From: Mycobacterium gordonae
Lineage (GTDB): Bacteria; Actinomycetota; Actinomycetes; Mycobacteriales; Mycobacteriaceae
Direction: 5' to 3'
Length of the DNA: 64,000 nt
NCBI RefSeq assembly: GCF_002101675.1
Contig: NZ_LQOY01000040.1
Location: forward strand, 29,902 to 93,901
Shown here one piece after another: positions 35,490-43,468 of the stretch. The translations under genes and the position numbers were made by a program. The first letter of the stretch is position 1; each line of letters starts with the position of its first letter. Under the pieces are notes generated by a model that did no database searches, had not been told where the DNA came from, and saw only the letters and a list, made by a program, of their open reading frames with translations.

Positions 35490-35942
35490 GCCCGGCGCGC
35501 CGGAGCCGCCCGAACCCCCGTCACCGAGCAGCCACCCGCCCGGTGAACCGTTCTGTCCGGTGCCGGGGGCGCCGTTGGCGCCGTTGCCGATCAAGGGGCG
35601 TCCGGTCAGTGCCTGCACCGGTGCGTTGATGGCATTGAGCAGCAGGTTCAACGGCGAAGCGCTGGCGGCCTCAGCACCGGTGTAGGCCTCCGCGCCGGCG
35701 GCCAGGGCCCGCACGAATTCGGCGTGCACGGTCGCGGCCTGAGTGCTGAGCATCTGATAGCTCCGGCCATGCGTAGAGAACAGCGACGCGATCGCCGCCG
35801 ACACGTCATCTTCGGCTGCGGCAAGCAAACCTGTCGTCGAGGCGGCGGCAGCCGAATTGGCATTGCTGAGGACTGAGCCGAGATTGGCCAGATCTGACGC
35901 TGCCCGTGTCACCAGATCCGGCATTGCGAAGACAAACGACAT
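35079..35942 (-). CDS. PE_PGRS family protein, convergent and overlapping with the plus-strand PE_PGRS
   Basis: 287 residues. The ATG at 35942 was chosen because it starts the PE domain ([20 protein letters not shown]) and has GGGAGG upstream. The linker [13 protein letters not shown] is followed by PGRS ([10 protein letters not shown]) until about residue 185, near 35390. Beyond the palindromic junction the translation loses its Gly-Gly character ([20 protein letters not shown]) because it reads the opposite strand of the other gene. It sits where M. tuberculosis has PE_PGRS genes next to Rv1069c. Native C-terminus probably lost. Confidence 0.75.
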   Translation of the reverse strand: MSFVFAMPDLVTRAASDLANLGSVLSNANSAAAASTTGLLAAAEDDVSAAIASLFSTHGRSYQMLSTQAATVHAEFVRALAAGAEAYTGAEAASASPLNLLLNAINAPVQALTGRPLIGNGANGAPGTGQNGSPGGWLLGDGGSGGSGAPGLPGGAGGAAGLLGSGGSGGAGGSSSTGTAGAGGAGGAGGGGDAAGAPGCPVAGQQAAPAAGATVTAAVGPQTAGSADPAGAQQDRLTTRTAQPADTGRRVTAGAARSSVSEKPAAVAARASDRAGGPGAAGPPIAE

Positions 35943-36067
35943 GGGACAACCTCCCAACCTCGGCGCCGGTCCGACCAGCAGCCTCGACACCCCGATGTGT
36001 CAAGAAAAAAAGTGGACCACAACCGCGGCGGCGGAAATTGTGTTTTGCGTCAAATTCTCCGGCGCAG

Positions 36068-37810
36068 CTAGCCCGAAGTTCCTGCCGTCGAGTCGGCATG
36101 CAACAAGGGCCGCAACTTCGCCGTCTTGTCCGGCGTCCAGCCCGGGGGCGAGAGCACCGCGGCCCAGCCGTCGGCGCAGTTGGCGACGTAGCGGTGCCCG
36201 TGTCCGTCGGGGACGTCGACAGCGACCGCCATGTCGGCCGAGACCTGCAGGAACGTCACCAACGGAAACCAGCGCATCTCGGGAACGACGTCGTATCCCC
36301 GTTTTTCGCGCAGCCAGTCCGGTTTGCTGAACAACAGGTCGGGCGTCCACCAGGCGATCGGATCGGATGCGTGCTGCAGATAGACCACCCGCGGGTGGCC
36401 CCAGGCCCCCTGCGGCCGATCGAGGTTCTCCGGTCGGGCGACGAACCGCACGTTGCGGCCGTCGTCGTAGATCGGCAACCACTCCGGTGATCCTTGGTCC
36501 CGGTTCGCGGTCAATTGAGTCCAGATGGTGTTGTTGAAGGTCGGCCCGCTGAACAGGGCGCCGTCGGTTCGGGCCAGCACGTTGTTGATGCTCATGAACG
36601 GCGCCTCTCCGCCGAAGGAGCCCAGGCTCTCGCCGAAGACCACCAGCTTGGGCCGCTTGAACTCCGGCATCTGACGGATCAGCCGGTCGACGGCCTCGAA
36701 CAGCGCCTGACCGGCGTGCCGCGCGTTCTCCTTGTCCACCAGAAACGACAGCCAGCTGGGCAGGAAGGAGTACTGCATGCTGACGATCGCGGTGTTGCCG
36801 TTGTACATGTACTCCAGCGCCGAGGCTTCCGCCTCGTTGATCCAGCCGGTTCCGGTGGTGGTCGCCACCGCGACGACCGCGCGTTGCAATCCGCCGGTGC
36901 GCAACAACTCCCGGGCCGCGAGGTCGGCCGTCGCGTCGATGTCTTCGGCGGATTTCAGTCCGGCGTATGCGCGGATCGGTTCGATGGCCGGGGTGCCGTT
37001 GAAGGCGGTCAGCCTGCTGACCGAAGGCCCGCCTTCGACGAATATCCGGCCCTGATGTCCCAGCGACTCCCACGACGCCAGCGACTCGGGCCCACCCGAT
37101 CGCAGCCTGGACTTGGGTGCACTGAAACCAGGGTCCATCTCGTTGTTGACCGCGGCGAAGCTGCCGTTCATCGACCGCATCGCGAACTTGAGGACGACGC
37201 CGTTGAGCAGGCTGATCGTCAGCACGATCAGCCCGACGACCACTAGGGCGGCCGACACCCGGAACGGCGCGATCCGATCAACCTGCCGCACCAGAAGAAT
37301 GACCAGCCGACGGATGAACTGGCCGATCTCGACCAGCGAGAACAACACAATCACCCCGAGGGCCCCGGTCAGTGGATAGTCGTGCCACTTCAGGTGCTCG
37401 ACGCCCATCATGTCGCGCACGTGGTCCTGCCAGACGTGGAACCGGATCGCCATCACGACGACCCCGATCGCCCCGACCACGATCAGCGGTGGCCAAACCC
37501 ACGGCGGCGCAGGGGGACTGGTGTTTTGCGACCGCATGTAGCGCACCAGCCAGACGGCGAACACGCCCAGGCCGTAACCGATGGCGCCCGAGCAGCCGCT
37601 GACCACGCCCTGGAACAACGGGCCGCGGGGCAACAGCGACGGTGTGAGCGACAGCCACACGAAGATCAGGCCGACCAGGGTCCCGGTATAGGTGTAGTGG
37701 CGGACCCACCAGCGGCCGCGGTACCGGTGCCACCATGGCGCATCCTGGGCAGCGTCGGTGGTTGGCGCCGTGTCCTTTTCGGTGGTTGCGGTGGCCGCGG
37801 ACTCGCTCAT
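36068..37810 (-). CDS. Membrane alpha/beta-hydrolase family protein (Rv1069c-like)
   Basis: 580 residues. After a Thr/Ala-rich start, about four membrane helices lie within residues 40-200 (TYTGTLVGLIFVWLSLTPSL, AIGYGLGVFAVWLVRYM, VVGAIGVVVMAI and ALVVVGLIVLTISLLNGVV). A hydrolase domain follows with the nucleophile elbow in VFGESLGSFGGEAPF (G-E-S-L-G). The family is conserved in mycobacteria without an assigned substrate; a lipase or esterase-like activity is inferred. It is the third gene of an echA9-echA8-hydrolase operon, starting 10 bp after echA8. Confidence 0.85.
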   Translation of the reverse strand: MSESAATATTEKDTAPTTDAAQDAPWWHRYRGRWWVRHYTYTGTLVGLIFVWLSLTPSLLPRGPLFQGVVSGCSGAIGYGLGVFAVWLVRYMRSQNTSPPAPPWVWPPLIVVGAIGVVVMAIRFHVWQDHVRDMMGVEHLKWHDYPLTGALGVIVLFSLVEIGQFIRRLVILLVRQVDRIAPFRVSAALVVVGLIVLTISLLNGVVLKFAMRSMNGSFAAVNNEMDPGFSAPKSRLRSGGPESLASWESLGHQGRIFVEGGPSVSRLTAFNGTPAIEPIRAYAGLKSAEDIDATADLAARELLRTGGLQRAVVAVATTTGTGWINEAEASALEYMYNGNTAIVSMQYSFLPSWLSFLVDKENARHAGQALFEAVDRLIRQMPEFKRPKLVVFGESLGSFGGEAPFMSINNVLARTDGALFSGPTFNNTIWTQLTANRDQGSPEWLPIYDDGRNVRFVARPENLDRPQGAWGHPRVVYLQHASDPIAWWTPDLLFSKPDWLREKRGYDVVPEMRWFPLVTFLQVSADMAVAVDVPDGHGHRYVANCADGWAAVLSPPGWTPDKTAKLRPLLHADSTAGTSG

Positions 37811-37820
37811 CGGTGGGAGC

Positions 37821-38594
37821 TCATCGGTGGCTGAAGTCGGGCGGGCGCTTCTCGATGAAGGCCGTCATGCCCTCGGTCTGGTCGTCGGTGGCGAATGTCG
37901 AGTGGAAAAGCCGGCGCTCGTAGAGAAGTCCTTCGGCCAGCGTCGATTCGAAGGCGCGGTTGACGGCTTCCTTGGCCATTTGAGCGGACGGTAGCGACAT
38001 CTGCGAGATCGTCTTGGCGACGGCTTTGGCTTCGGTCAGCAAGTCGTCGGCGGGCACGATGCGTGAAACCAGGCCGCTGCGTTCGGCTTCCGCGGCGTCG
38101 ATGGTGCGACCGGTCAGGATGAGGTCCATCGCCTTGGCTTTGCCGATGGCCCGGGTCAGCCGCTGCGACCCGCCCATTCCGGGAATGACGCCGAGCTTGA
38201 TCTCCGGCTGGCCGAATTTCGCTGTGTCGGCGGCGATCAGGAGGTCACACATCATCGCCAGCTCACAGCCGCCACCGAGGGCGTAGCCGGCGACCGCCGC
38301 GATCGTCGGGGTGCGCACGGCGGCCAACTTGCCCCAGGGCGCGAAGAAGTCGGCACCGAAGGCGTCGGCGAACGTCAGTCCGGCCATCTCCTTGATGTCG
38401 GCGCCGGCGGCGAACGCCTTGGCCGAACCGGTGATGATGATCGCCCCTGTCGCTGGGTCCTGGTCCAATTCCGTTGCGGCGCTGGTGACTTCATTCATCA
38501 CCTGGCTGTTGAGTGCGTTGAGCGCCTTCGGCCTGTTCAGTGTGATGATGCCGACTCGTTCTTCGCGCTCGACCAGAATGGTTTCGTACGCCAT
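37821..38594 (-). CDS. echA8: Enoyl-CoA hydratase EchA8
   Basis: 257 residues, crotonase fold, matching M. tuberculosis EchA8 (Rv1070c) in length and sequence. The oxyanion hole is formed by [11 protein letters not shown] (about 60-70) and [10 protein letters not shown]. Catalytic acids are Glu111 and Glu131 ([15 protein letters not shown]). It hydrates trans-2-enoyl-CoA to 3-hydroxyacyl-CoA in beta-oxidation. A strong AGGAGGT precedes the ATG by about 6 nt. It lies 10 bp after echA9 in a three-gene operon. Confidence 0.94.
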   Translation of the reverse strand: MAYETILVEREERVGIITLNRPKALNALNSQVMNEVTSAATELDQDPATGAIIITGSAKAFAAGADIKEMAGLTFADAFGADFFAPWGKLAAVRTPTIAAVAGYALGGGCELAMMCDLLIAADTAKFGQPEIKLGVIPGMGGSQRLTRAIGKAKAMDLILTGRTIDAAEAERSGLVSRIVPADDLLTEAKAVAKTISQMSLPSAQMAKEAVNRAFESTLAEGLLYERRLFHSTFATDDQTEGMTAFIEKRPPDFSHR

Positions 38595-38604
38595 GTGTTA
38601 CCTC

Positions 38605-39666
38605 CTAGAACTCCAGGTCGTCGTCGACGGGCTGGAAGTATGCCGTGATATCGGCCAGGGTGACCTCGGCCAGTGATGCGGGTGACCACTTCGGATTGCG
38701 GTCCTTGTCGACCAGCTGCGCGCGAATGCCTTCCACCAGATCATGTGAACGTAACGAGGCGCTTGATACTCGATAGTCTTGCACCAGAACGTCTTCCAGC
38801 GTTGGCAGGTCTTTTGCGCGACGGACCGCCTCGAAAGTCACCGAGAGCGCGATGGGGGAGCGGGTGTTGATCAGGTCGGCGGCGTCGTTGGCGGGTTTGG
38901 CGTCGTGGCTTTTCAAAGCGGCCACGATATCGAGCACGCTGTCGGCCCGGTAGCACTCGTCGATCCACTCGCGTTGTGCCGCAAGCTCACTCGGTGGGGG
39001 TTCGATTGCATGCCGGGCCAGTGCGCCTTCCACGCCGTTGGTAGCGACGGCCGCGGTGAACGCGTCGAGTTCGCTGTGCGGCACGTAGTGATCGGCGAAC
39101 CCCAGCGCAATGGCGTCGGCGCCGTTGAACGGCGCTCCGGTGAGTGCGGCGTGCAGGCCCAGCTTGCCGGGCGCACGGGACAGCAGATACGTCCCGCCGA
39201 CGTCGGGGATGAACCCGATGCCGACCTCGGGCATCGCGACCTTCGAGGTGTCGGTCACCACGCGGGTGTTGGCGTGGGCGCTGACGCCGACGCCACCGCC
39301 CATCACGATGCCGTCCATCACCGCCACGTAGGGCTTGGTGAAGCGGCCGATCAGACCGTTCATCAGGTATTCGTCGCGCCAGAACCGGCGGGCGTCGGTC
39401 CCGTCTTTACGCGCGCTGTGGTAGATGGCCACCACGTCGCCGCCGGCGCACAGCCCGCGCTCGCCGGCACCGCTGAGCACCACCGCGCGCACCGCGTCGT
39501 CGCGGCCCCACCGGATCAGCACGGTGCTGAGGAGGTCCACCATCGTCCGGTTCAGCGAATTGATGGCCTTGGGCCGGTTGAGGGTGATGTAGCCGACGCC
39601 GTCGACGACGCTGGTCAGGACTTCGTCGGATTCCCCGGTCACGGCCCCCTCAGCAACCCCAGTCAT
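38605..39666 (-). CDS. echA9: Crotonase-family protein EchA9, 3-hydroxyisobutyryl-CoA hydrolase type
   Basis: 353 residues from the ATG at 39666, with GGGAGG upstream. The sequence SGAGERGLCAGGDVVAIYH, the MGGGVGVSAHANTRVVTD helix and a long C-terminal half place it in the ECH_2 group, whose characterised members are 3-hydroxyisobutyryl-CoA hydrolases of valine breakdown. Annotations usually call the mycobacterial ortholog (Rv1071c) enoyl-CoA hydratase; its length and GGDVVA motif favour the hydrolase. First gene of the operon with echA8 and the membrane hydrolase; divergent from the BI-1/YccA gene across 247 bp. Confidence 0.88.
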   Translation of the reverse strand: MTGVAEGAVTGESDEVLTSVVDGVGYITLNRPKAINSLNRTMVDLLSTVLIRWGRDDAVRAVVLSGAGERGLCAGGDVVAIYHSARKDGTDARRFWRDEYLMNGLIGRFTKPYVAVMDGIVMGGGVGVSAHANTRVVTDTSKVAMPEVGIGFIPDVGGTYLLSRAPGKLGLHAALTGAPFNGADAIALGFADHYVPHSELDAFTAAVATNGVEGALARHAIEPPPSELAAQREWIDECYRADSVLDIVAALKSHDAKPANDAADLINTRSPIALSVTFEAVRRAKDLPTLEDVLVQDYRVSSASLRSHDLVEGIRAQLVDKDRNPKWSPASLAEVTLADITAYFQPVDDDLEF

Positions 39667-39913
39667 GCGTTCGCCTCCCCTTCGCCGCAATCCGCTCGGC
39701 CCCGCTCACCCGGGCCATGAGTTTGACGAGCAATCTAGATCGTGACTCGCTCGGCGATGCCCGCGGGTCTAAGGTTTAGGGTGATCCAAGCGAGCTATAC
39801 GGGTCCCTGACTGACTACGAAACGCCAGCTCCGCCGGGAACTCGGGCGGACCACCACTCGTTGAGCGATTGTTCGCACGTTCGAAGCCATAGCCATTGAG
39901 AGAGGATCCGACG

Positions 39914-40753
39914 GTGCGGGAGACAAGTAACCCGGTATTTCGTTCGCTGCCGAAGCAGGCGGGCGGATACGCGCAATTCGGCCCCGGCGTGCAGTCGGGC
40001 TATCCGGCCGACCCCTACGCGCCCTACCAGCAGGGTCGTGAGGCTCGCGTCTCGCGCCCGCTGACCATTGACGACGTCGTCACCAAGACCGGGCTGACCC
40101 TGGCCATGCTGTCGACGACCGCGATCGTTTCCTACTTCCTGGTTGCGACCAACCTGAAGCTGGCGATGCCGCTGACGATGGTCGGTGCGTTCGGCGGTTT
40201 GGCGCTGGTGTTGGTCGCGACGTTCGGCCGCAAGCAGGACAACCCGGCGATCGTGCTCAGCTACGCCGCGCTCGAGGGTTTGTTCCTGGGCGCCATCTCG
40301 TTCCTGCTCGCCAACTTCTCGGTGGGATCGGCGAATGCGGGGATGCTGATCGGCGAGGCGGTGCTCGGCACACTCGGGGTGTTCTTCGGCATGCTGGTCG
40401 TCTACAAGACCGGCGCCATCCGGGTCACGCCTAAATTCACTCGCATGCTGGTCGCCGCGATGTTCGGCGTGCTGGTGCTGATGCTCGGCAACTTCGTGCT
40501 GGCGATGTTCCACGTCGGTGGCGGCGAGGGGCTGGGTCTTCGCAGTGCCGGGCCCATCGGGATCATTTTCTCGCTGGTGTTCATCGGCATCGCGGCCTTC
40601 AGCTTCCTGATTGACTTCGACGCGGCCGATCAGATGATCCGCGCTGGCGCGCCGGAGAAGGCCGCTTGGGGTATCGCCCTGGGCCTGACGGTGACGCTGG
40701 TGTGGTTGTACCTGGAAATCCTGCGTCTGCTGAGTTACCTGCAGAACGACTAA
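39914..40753 (+). CDS. Bax inhibitor-1/YccA family membrane protein (Rv1072-like)
   Basis: 279 residues from the GTG at 39914, with GAGAGGA about 8 nt upstream. A hydrophilic, Pro/Tyr-rich N-terminus of about 65 residues is followed by seven hydrophobic helices, e.g. LAMLSTTAIVSYFLVATNL, MPLTMVGAFGGLALVLVATF and GIIFSLVFIGIAAFSFLIDF, and ends with LYLEILRLLSYLQND. Family proteins are integral membrane proteins tied to proteolysis control or ion leak in other organisms; the mycobacterial role is unknown. A clear intrinsic terminator follows 17 bp downstream. Confidence 0.88.
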   Translation: MRETSNPVFRSLPKQAGGYAQFGPGVQSGYPADPYAPYQQGREARVSRPLTIDDVVTKTGLTLAMLSTTAIVSYFLVATNLKLAMPLTMVGAFGGLALVLVATFGRKQDNPAIVLSYAALEGLFLGAISFLLANFSVGSANAGMLIGEAVLGTLGVFFGMLVVYKTGAIRVTPKFTRMLVAAMFGVLVLMLGNFVLAMFHVGGGEGLGLRSAGPIGIIFSLVFIGIAAFSFLIDFDAADQMIRAGAPEKAAWGIALGLTVTLVWLYLEILRLLSYLQND

Positions 40754-40769
40754 CCCCATTGACGGGCAG

Positions 40770-40802
40770 AGCCGGCACACCGCCTTCGGTGTGCCGGCTT
40801 TT
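40770..40802 (+). terminator. Intrinsic terminator of the BI-1/YccA gene
   Basis: A perfect 12-bp stem, agccggcacacc (40770-40781) and its complement (40788-40799), with a 6-nt loop gccttc and a TTTT run at 40799-40802. A textbook rho-independent terminator, rare in mycobacteria. Confidence 0.85.
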
Positions 40803-40829
40803 CCTTTGGGGTAGCGCCGGCGGGCGCTC

Positions 40830-41013
40830 CCCGCGCTGGCGTGTGCGCCCCGCTCTGGCGTTGCGGCCCGCTCTGGCGTTGCGGCCCGCGCTGGCGTGGC
40901 GGCCCGCGCTGGCGTGTGCGCCCCGCTCTGGCGTTGAGCCCCGCTCTGGCGTGTGCGCCCCGCTCTGGCGTTGAGCCCCGCTCTGGCGTGTGCGCCCCGC
41001 TCTGGCGTTGAGC
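40830..41013. repeat. VNTR-like array of ten 18/19-bp units
   Basis: Ten consecutive units of the form cccgctctggcgttgagc or cccgcgctggcgtgtgcgc. Units alternate between two end types (gttgagc or gttgcgg, and gtgtgcgc) in the second half, suggesting that a 37-bp dimer was amplified. It lies between the terminator of the BI-1/YccA gene and a 63-bp palindromic element, with which it shares its last bases. Long open frames across it on both strands encode only repeats and are not taken as genes. Confidence 0.85.
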
Positions 41014-41068
41014 CTGCATTGAGGGCGGGGGCCACTCGAACTTCGTCGCCCTTGACGCAGAGTCAACG
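41006..41068. repeat. 63-bp imperfect palindrome, copy 1 (inverted orientation)
   Basis: The arms cgttgagcctgcattgagggcg (split at position 20: cgttgagcctgcattgaggg then cg) at 41006-41027 and the 22-nt segment at 41047-41068 pair at 17 of 22 positions, around a 19-nt centre that includes ccactcgaacttcgtc. The same 63-bp element occurs at 41950-42012, 42043-42105, 42136-42198 and 47956-48018. The stop codon of the minus-strand DUF559-like gene (41065-41063) lies inside the right arm. Confidence 0.8.
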
Positions 41069-41917
41069 CGTGCTCAGCGCGTCCCATGCCTCCCGAACCC
41101 GTCGAACTACTTCGCTGGGCCGGTGGCGTCCGACCACCCGAATGACGGTCCAACCCACTCGCCGGATGTACTCCTGCCGGTCCACGTCCGATGCGTACTG
41201 GGCGGGGTCGGTCCAATGCTGGTCGCCGTCGTATTCGGCAGCCAACATGATGTCCTCCCAGCCCATATCGAGGAAATAGCGAGGGAAACCGTCCCGGCCC
41301 GGCACCGGTATCTGGGTCTGGGGCTTCGGGAAACCCGCGTTGATCAACAGCAGGCGCAGCCAAGTCTCTTTCGGCGACTGTGCTCCCGCGTCGACCAATT
41401 CCAATGCGGTCTCCAGTTGCCGTAAGCCCCGCACACGCCGATGATTGGCGGCTAACTCAGCGACATCCGGCACTTTGAAGTCCGTCGCGGCAGCAAGCGC
41501 ATCGAGACTGGCAACGGCCCGACTCAACGCCCCGCGCCGGCCGATATCGAATGCCGTGCGCTCCGGCGTCGTGACCGGGAGTCCGTGCAAGATTTGCGTC
41601 TCGCCGTCCAACAACCGTTCATCACGCGTGATGACGCGTTGCGGCGCCCTGGCGTTGCGCCAGATCAATTCGATCGCCGCCGCGTGATCGATCCACTTCG
41701 AGCCATGCATCGCCGACGCCGCGGCGCCGGCGATCACCGCCTCCCGCCGCGACCACAACCAGGCTGCCGTCGTGCGTTGTCGCAAGGTCGGCTCCACCCG
41801 CTTGTTGAGGTAGACGTTCGGCATGATCGCGCGGTAGTACCTGCGCAGCTCATGGCGCGTCAGGACGCCGGCGGTCAGTGCTTCACTGCCAATAAACGGT
41901 TGCGGCGCGCTTGTCAT
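41063..41917 (-). CDS. DUF559/endonuclease-fold protein with AbiEi-like N-terminus (Rv1073-like)
   Basis: 284 residues from the ATG at 41917. Residues about 10-110 look like a type IV toxin-antitoxin AbiEi-style region (GVLTRHELRRYYRAIMPNVY, then AASAMHG). The C-terminus has the DUF559/Vsr-like nuclease fold: DMGWEDIMLAAEYDGDQHW and then YIRRVGWTVIRVVGRH, the Asp and Glu-x-Asp pattern of PD-(D/E)xK-related proteins. Similar proteins of about 283 residues are multicopy in mycobacteria, and nuclease activity is unproven. The frame is open upstream through tandem repeats, which were excluded. The gene is boxed in by palindromic repeats on both sides. Confidence 0.7.
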   Translation of the reverse strand: MTSAPQPFIGSEALTAGVLTRHELRRYYRAIMPNVYLNKRVEPTLRQRTTAAWLWSRREAVIAGAAASAMHGSKWIDHAAAIELIWRNARAPQRVITRDERLLDGETQILHGLPVTTPERTAFDIGRRGALSRAVASLDALAAATDFKVPDVAELAANHRRVRGLRQLETALELVDAGAQSPKETWLRLLLINAGFPKPQTQIPVPGRDGFPRYFLDMGWEDIMLAAEYDGDQHWTDPAQYASDVDRQEYIRRVGWTVIRVVGRHRPSEVVRRVREAWDALSTR

Positions 41918-41940
41918 GCCGACATGTTGGCGACTTACAC

Positions 41941-42198
41941 CGACAGCGCCGTCGACTCTGCGGCACGGGCGACAAAATGCGAGTGGGCCCCGCCCTGAGC
42001 GCAGGCTCAACGCACAGACGCGAGGCCGCACGCCGACAGCGCCGTTGACTCTGCGGCGCGGGCGACAAAATGCGAGTGGGCGCCGCCCTGAGCGCAGGCT
42101 CAACGCACAGACGCGAGGCCGCACGCCGACAGCGCCGTTGACTCTGCGCCACGGGCGACAAAATGCGAGTGGGCCCCGCCCTGAGCGCAGGCTCAACG
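41941..42198. repeat. Tandem 93-bp array carrying three copies of the 63-bp palindrome
   Basis: Units start at 41941, 42034 and 42127; the third is cut short after its palindrome. Each holds a 63-bp element (41950-42012, 42043-42105, 42136-42198) with ends cgttga(c)tctgcg and gcaggctcaacg and the centre gcgacaaaatgcgagtgg. Spacers of 30 bp read cacagacgcgaggccgcacg and cgacagcgc. The array fills the gap between the start of the DUF559-like gene and the stop of fadA3. Confidence 0.88.
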
Positions 42199-42209
42199 CC
42201 CAAAGCGCG

Positions 42210-43424
42210 CTACAGCCGCTCGATCACCATCGCCATGCCCTGGCCGCCGCCGACACACATGGTCTCGACGCCGAAGGTCTTGTCATGTGTAGTCAGGTTG
42301 TTCAGCAGCGTGGCGGTGATCCGGGCGCCGGTCATGCCGAACGGGTGGCCCAGGGCGATCGCGCCGCCCGACACATTCAGCTTGTCTTCGTCGATACCCA
42401 GCTCGCGCGCCGAACCCAGCACCTGCACCGCGAAGGCCTCGTTGATCTCGAACAGGTCGATGTCGCTCACGGACATGCCGGCTCGGGCCAGCGCCTGCTT
42501 GGTCGCCTCGATCGGGCCCAGACCCATGATTTCCGGGGACAATCCGCTGACGCCGGTGGACACTATGCGTGCCAGCGGCTTCAGGCCCAGCTCCTTGGCC
42601 TTGACGTCGCTGGTGATCACCACCGCCGCGGCACCATCGTTCAACGGGCACGCGTTGCCCGCCGTCACCGTGCCGTTGGGCCGGAACACCGGCTTGAGCT
42701 CGCTGATCTTCTCGTACGTGGTCCCGGCGCGCGGGCCGTCATCGGTGCTCACGGTCGAACCGTCGGGCAGCGTGACGGGGGCGATCTCGCGCTCGAAGAA
42801 GCCGCTCTTGATCGCTTCCTCGGCCCGGTTCTGACTGCGCACTCCCCAGTGGTCCTGGTCCTCGCGAGAAATGCCGGTCAGCAGTGCGACGTTTTCGGCG
42901 GTCTGGCCCATCGCGATGTAGATGTCGGGGACGTTGCCGTCGGCACGGGGGTCGTGCCATTCGTCGGCGCCGGCGGCCGCGGCGCTGGTGCGCTCCTGGG
43001 CGGCGTCGTACAGCGGGTTCTTGGTGTCCGGCCAGCCGTCGGCGTTGCCCTTGCCGAACCGCGACACCGTCTCGACACCGGCGGAGACGAAGACGTCGCC
43101 CTCGCCGGCCTTGATCGCGTGAAACGCCATCCGGGTGGTCTGCAGCGACGACGAGCAGTAGCGATTGACGGTGGTGCCGGGCAGGAAGTCGTAGCCGAGC
43201 GCCACCGCGACGACGCGCGCGATATTGAAACCGGACTCGCCGCCGGGCTGGCCGCAACCCATGATCAGGTCGTCGATCTGGTGAGGGTTGAGGGCGGGCA
43301 CCTTGTCGAGCGCGGCGCGGACCATCTGGGCAGCCAGATCATCGGGCCGGATGCTGATCAGCGACCCCTTCATGGCGCGGCCGATCGGCGAACGGGCGGT
43401 TGAAACGATGACGGCTTCCGGCAT
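42210..43424 (-). CDS. fadA3: Acetyl-CoA acyltransferase (thiolase) FadA3
   Basis: 404 residues. The ATG at 43424 has GAGGAG about 6 nt upstream; the open frame before it belongs to the next gene's shadow. Thiolase signatures: nucleophile Cys90 (VNRYCSSSL), INEAFAVQ, the base His in GGAIALGHPFGMTGAR, and the second Cys in CVGGGQGMAMV near the C-terminus. It cleaves 3-ketoacyl-CoA in beta-oxidation, or runs in reverse. It lies 44 bp after the esterase gene on the same strand. Confidence 0.94.
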   Translation of the reverse strand: MPEAVIVSTARSPIGRAMKGSLISIRPDDLAAQMVRAALDKVPALNPHQIDDLIMGCGQPGGESGFNIARVVAVALGYDFLPGTTVNRYCSSSLQTTRMAFHAIKAGEGDVFVSAGVETVSRFGKGNADGWPDTKNPLYDAAQERTSAAAAGADEWHDPRADGNVPDIYIAMGQTAENVALLTGISREDQDHWGVRSQNRAEEAIKSGFFEREIAPVTLPDGSTVSTDDGPRAGTTYEKISELKPVFRPNGTVTAGNACPLNDGAAAVVITSDVKAKELGLKPLARIVSTGVSGLSPEIMGLGPIEATKQALARAGMSVSDIDLFEINEAFAVQVLGSARELGIDEDKLNVSGGAIALGHPFGMTGARITATLLNNLTTHDKTFGVETMCVGGGQGMAMVIERL

Positions 43425-43468
43425 GACGGCTCCTCGATTGCGGTGTGCGAAGCCGAGCCTAACGCGCC

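Noticed and set aside
36003..36011. A-run (T-run on the minus strand) downstream of the Rv1069c-like gene as an intrinsic terminator
   Set aside because: I could not find a stable stem immediately before it; only gtgg/ccac with an impossible 1-nt loop.
40599..41363. Minus-strand frames encoding repeats such as NARAGRTRQSGAQ
   Set aside because: They translate the 18/19-bp tandem array; the coding look is only a by-product of repeat length near a multiple of three.
40830..42198. CRISPR array
   Set aside because: Repeats of 18/19 bp have no unique spacers, the 93-bp units have identical spacers, and no cas genes are nearby.
41916..43403. Plus-strand 495-codon frame over the tandem repeats and fadA3
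   Set aside because: First part is repeat translation, the rest is antisense of fadA3.
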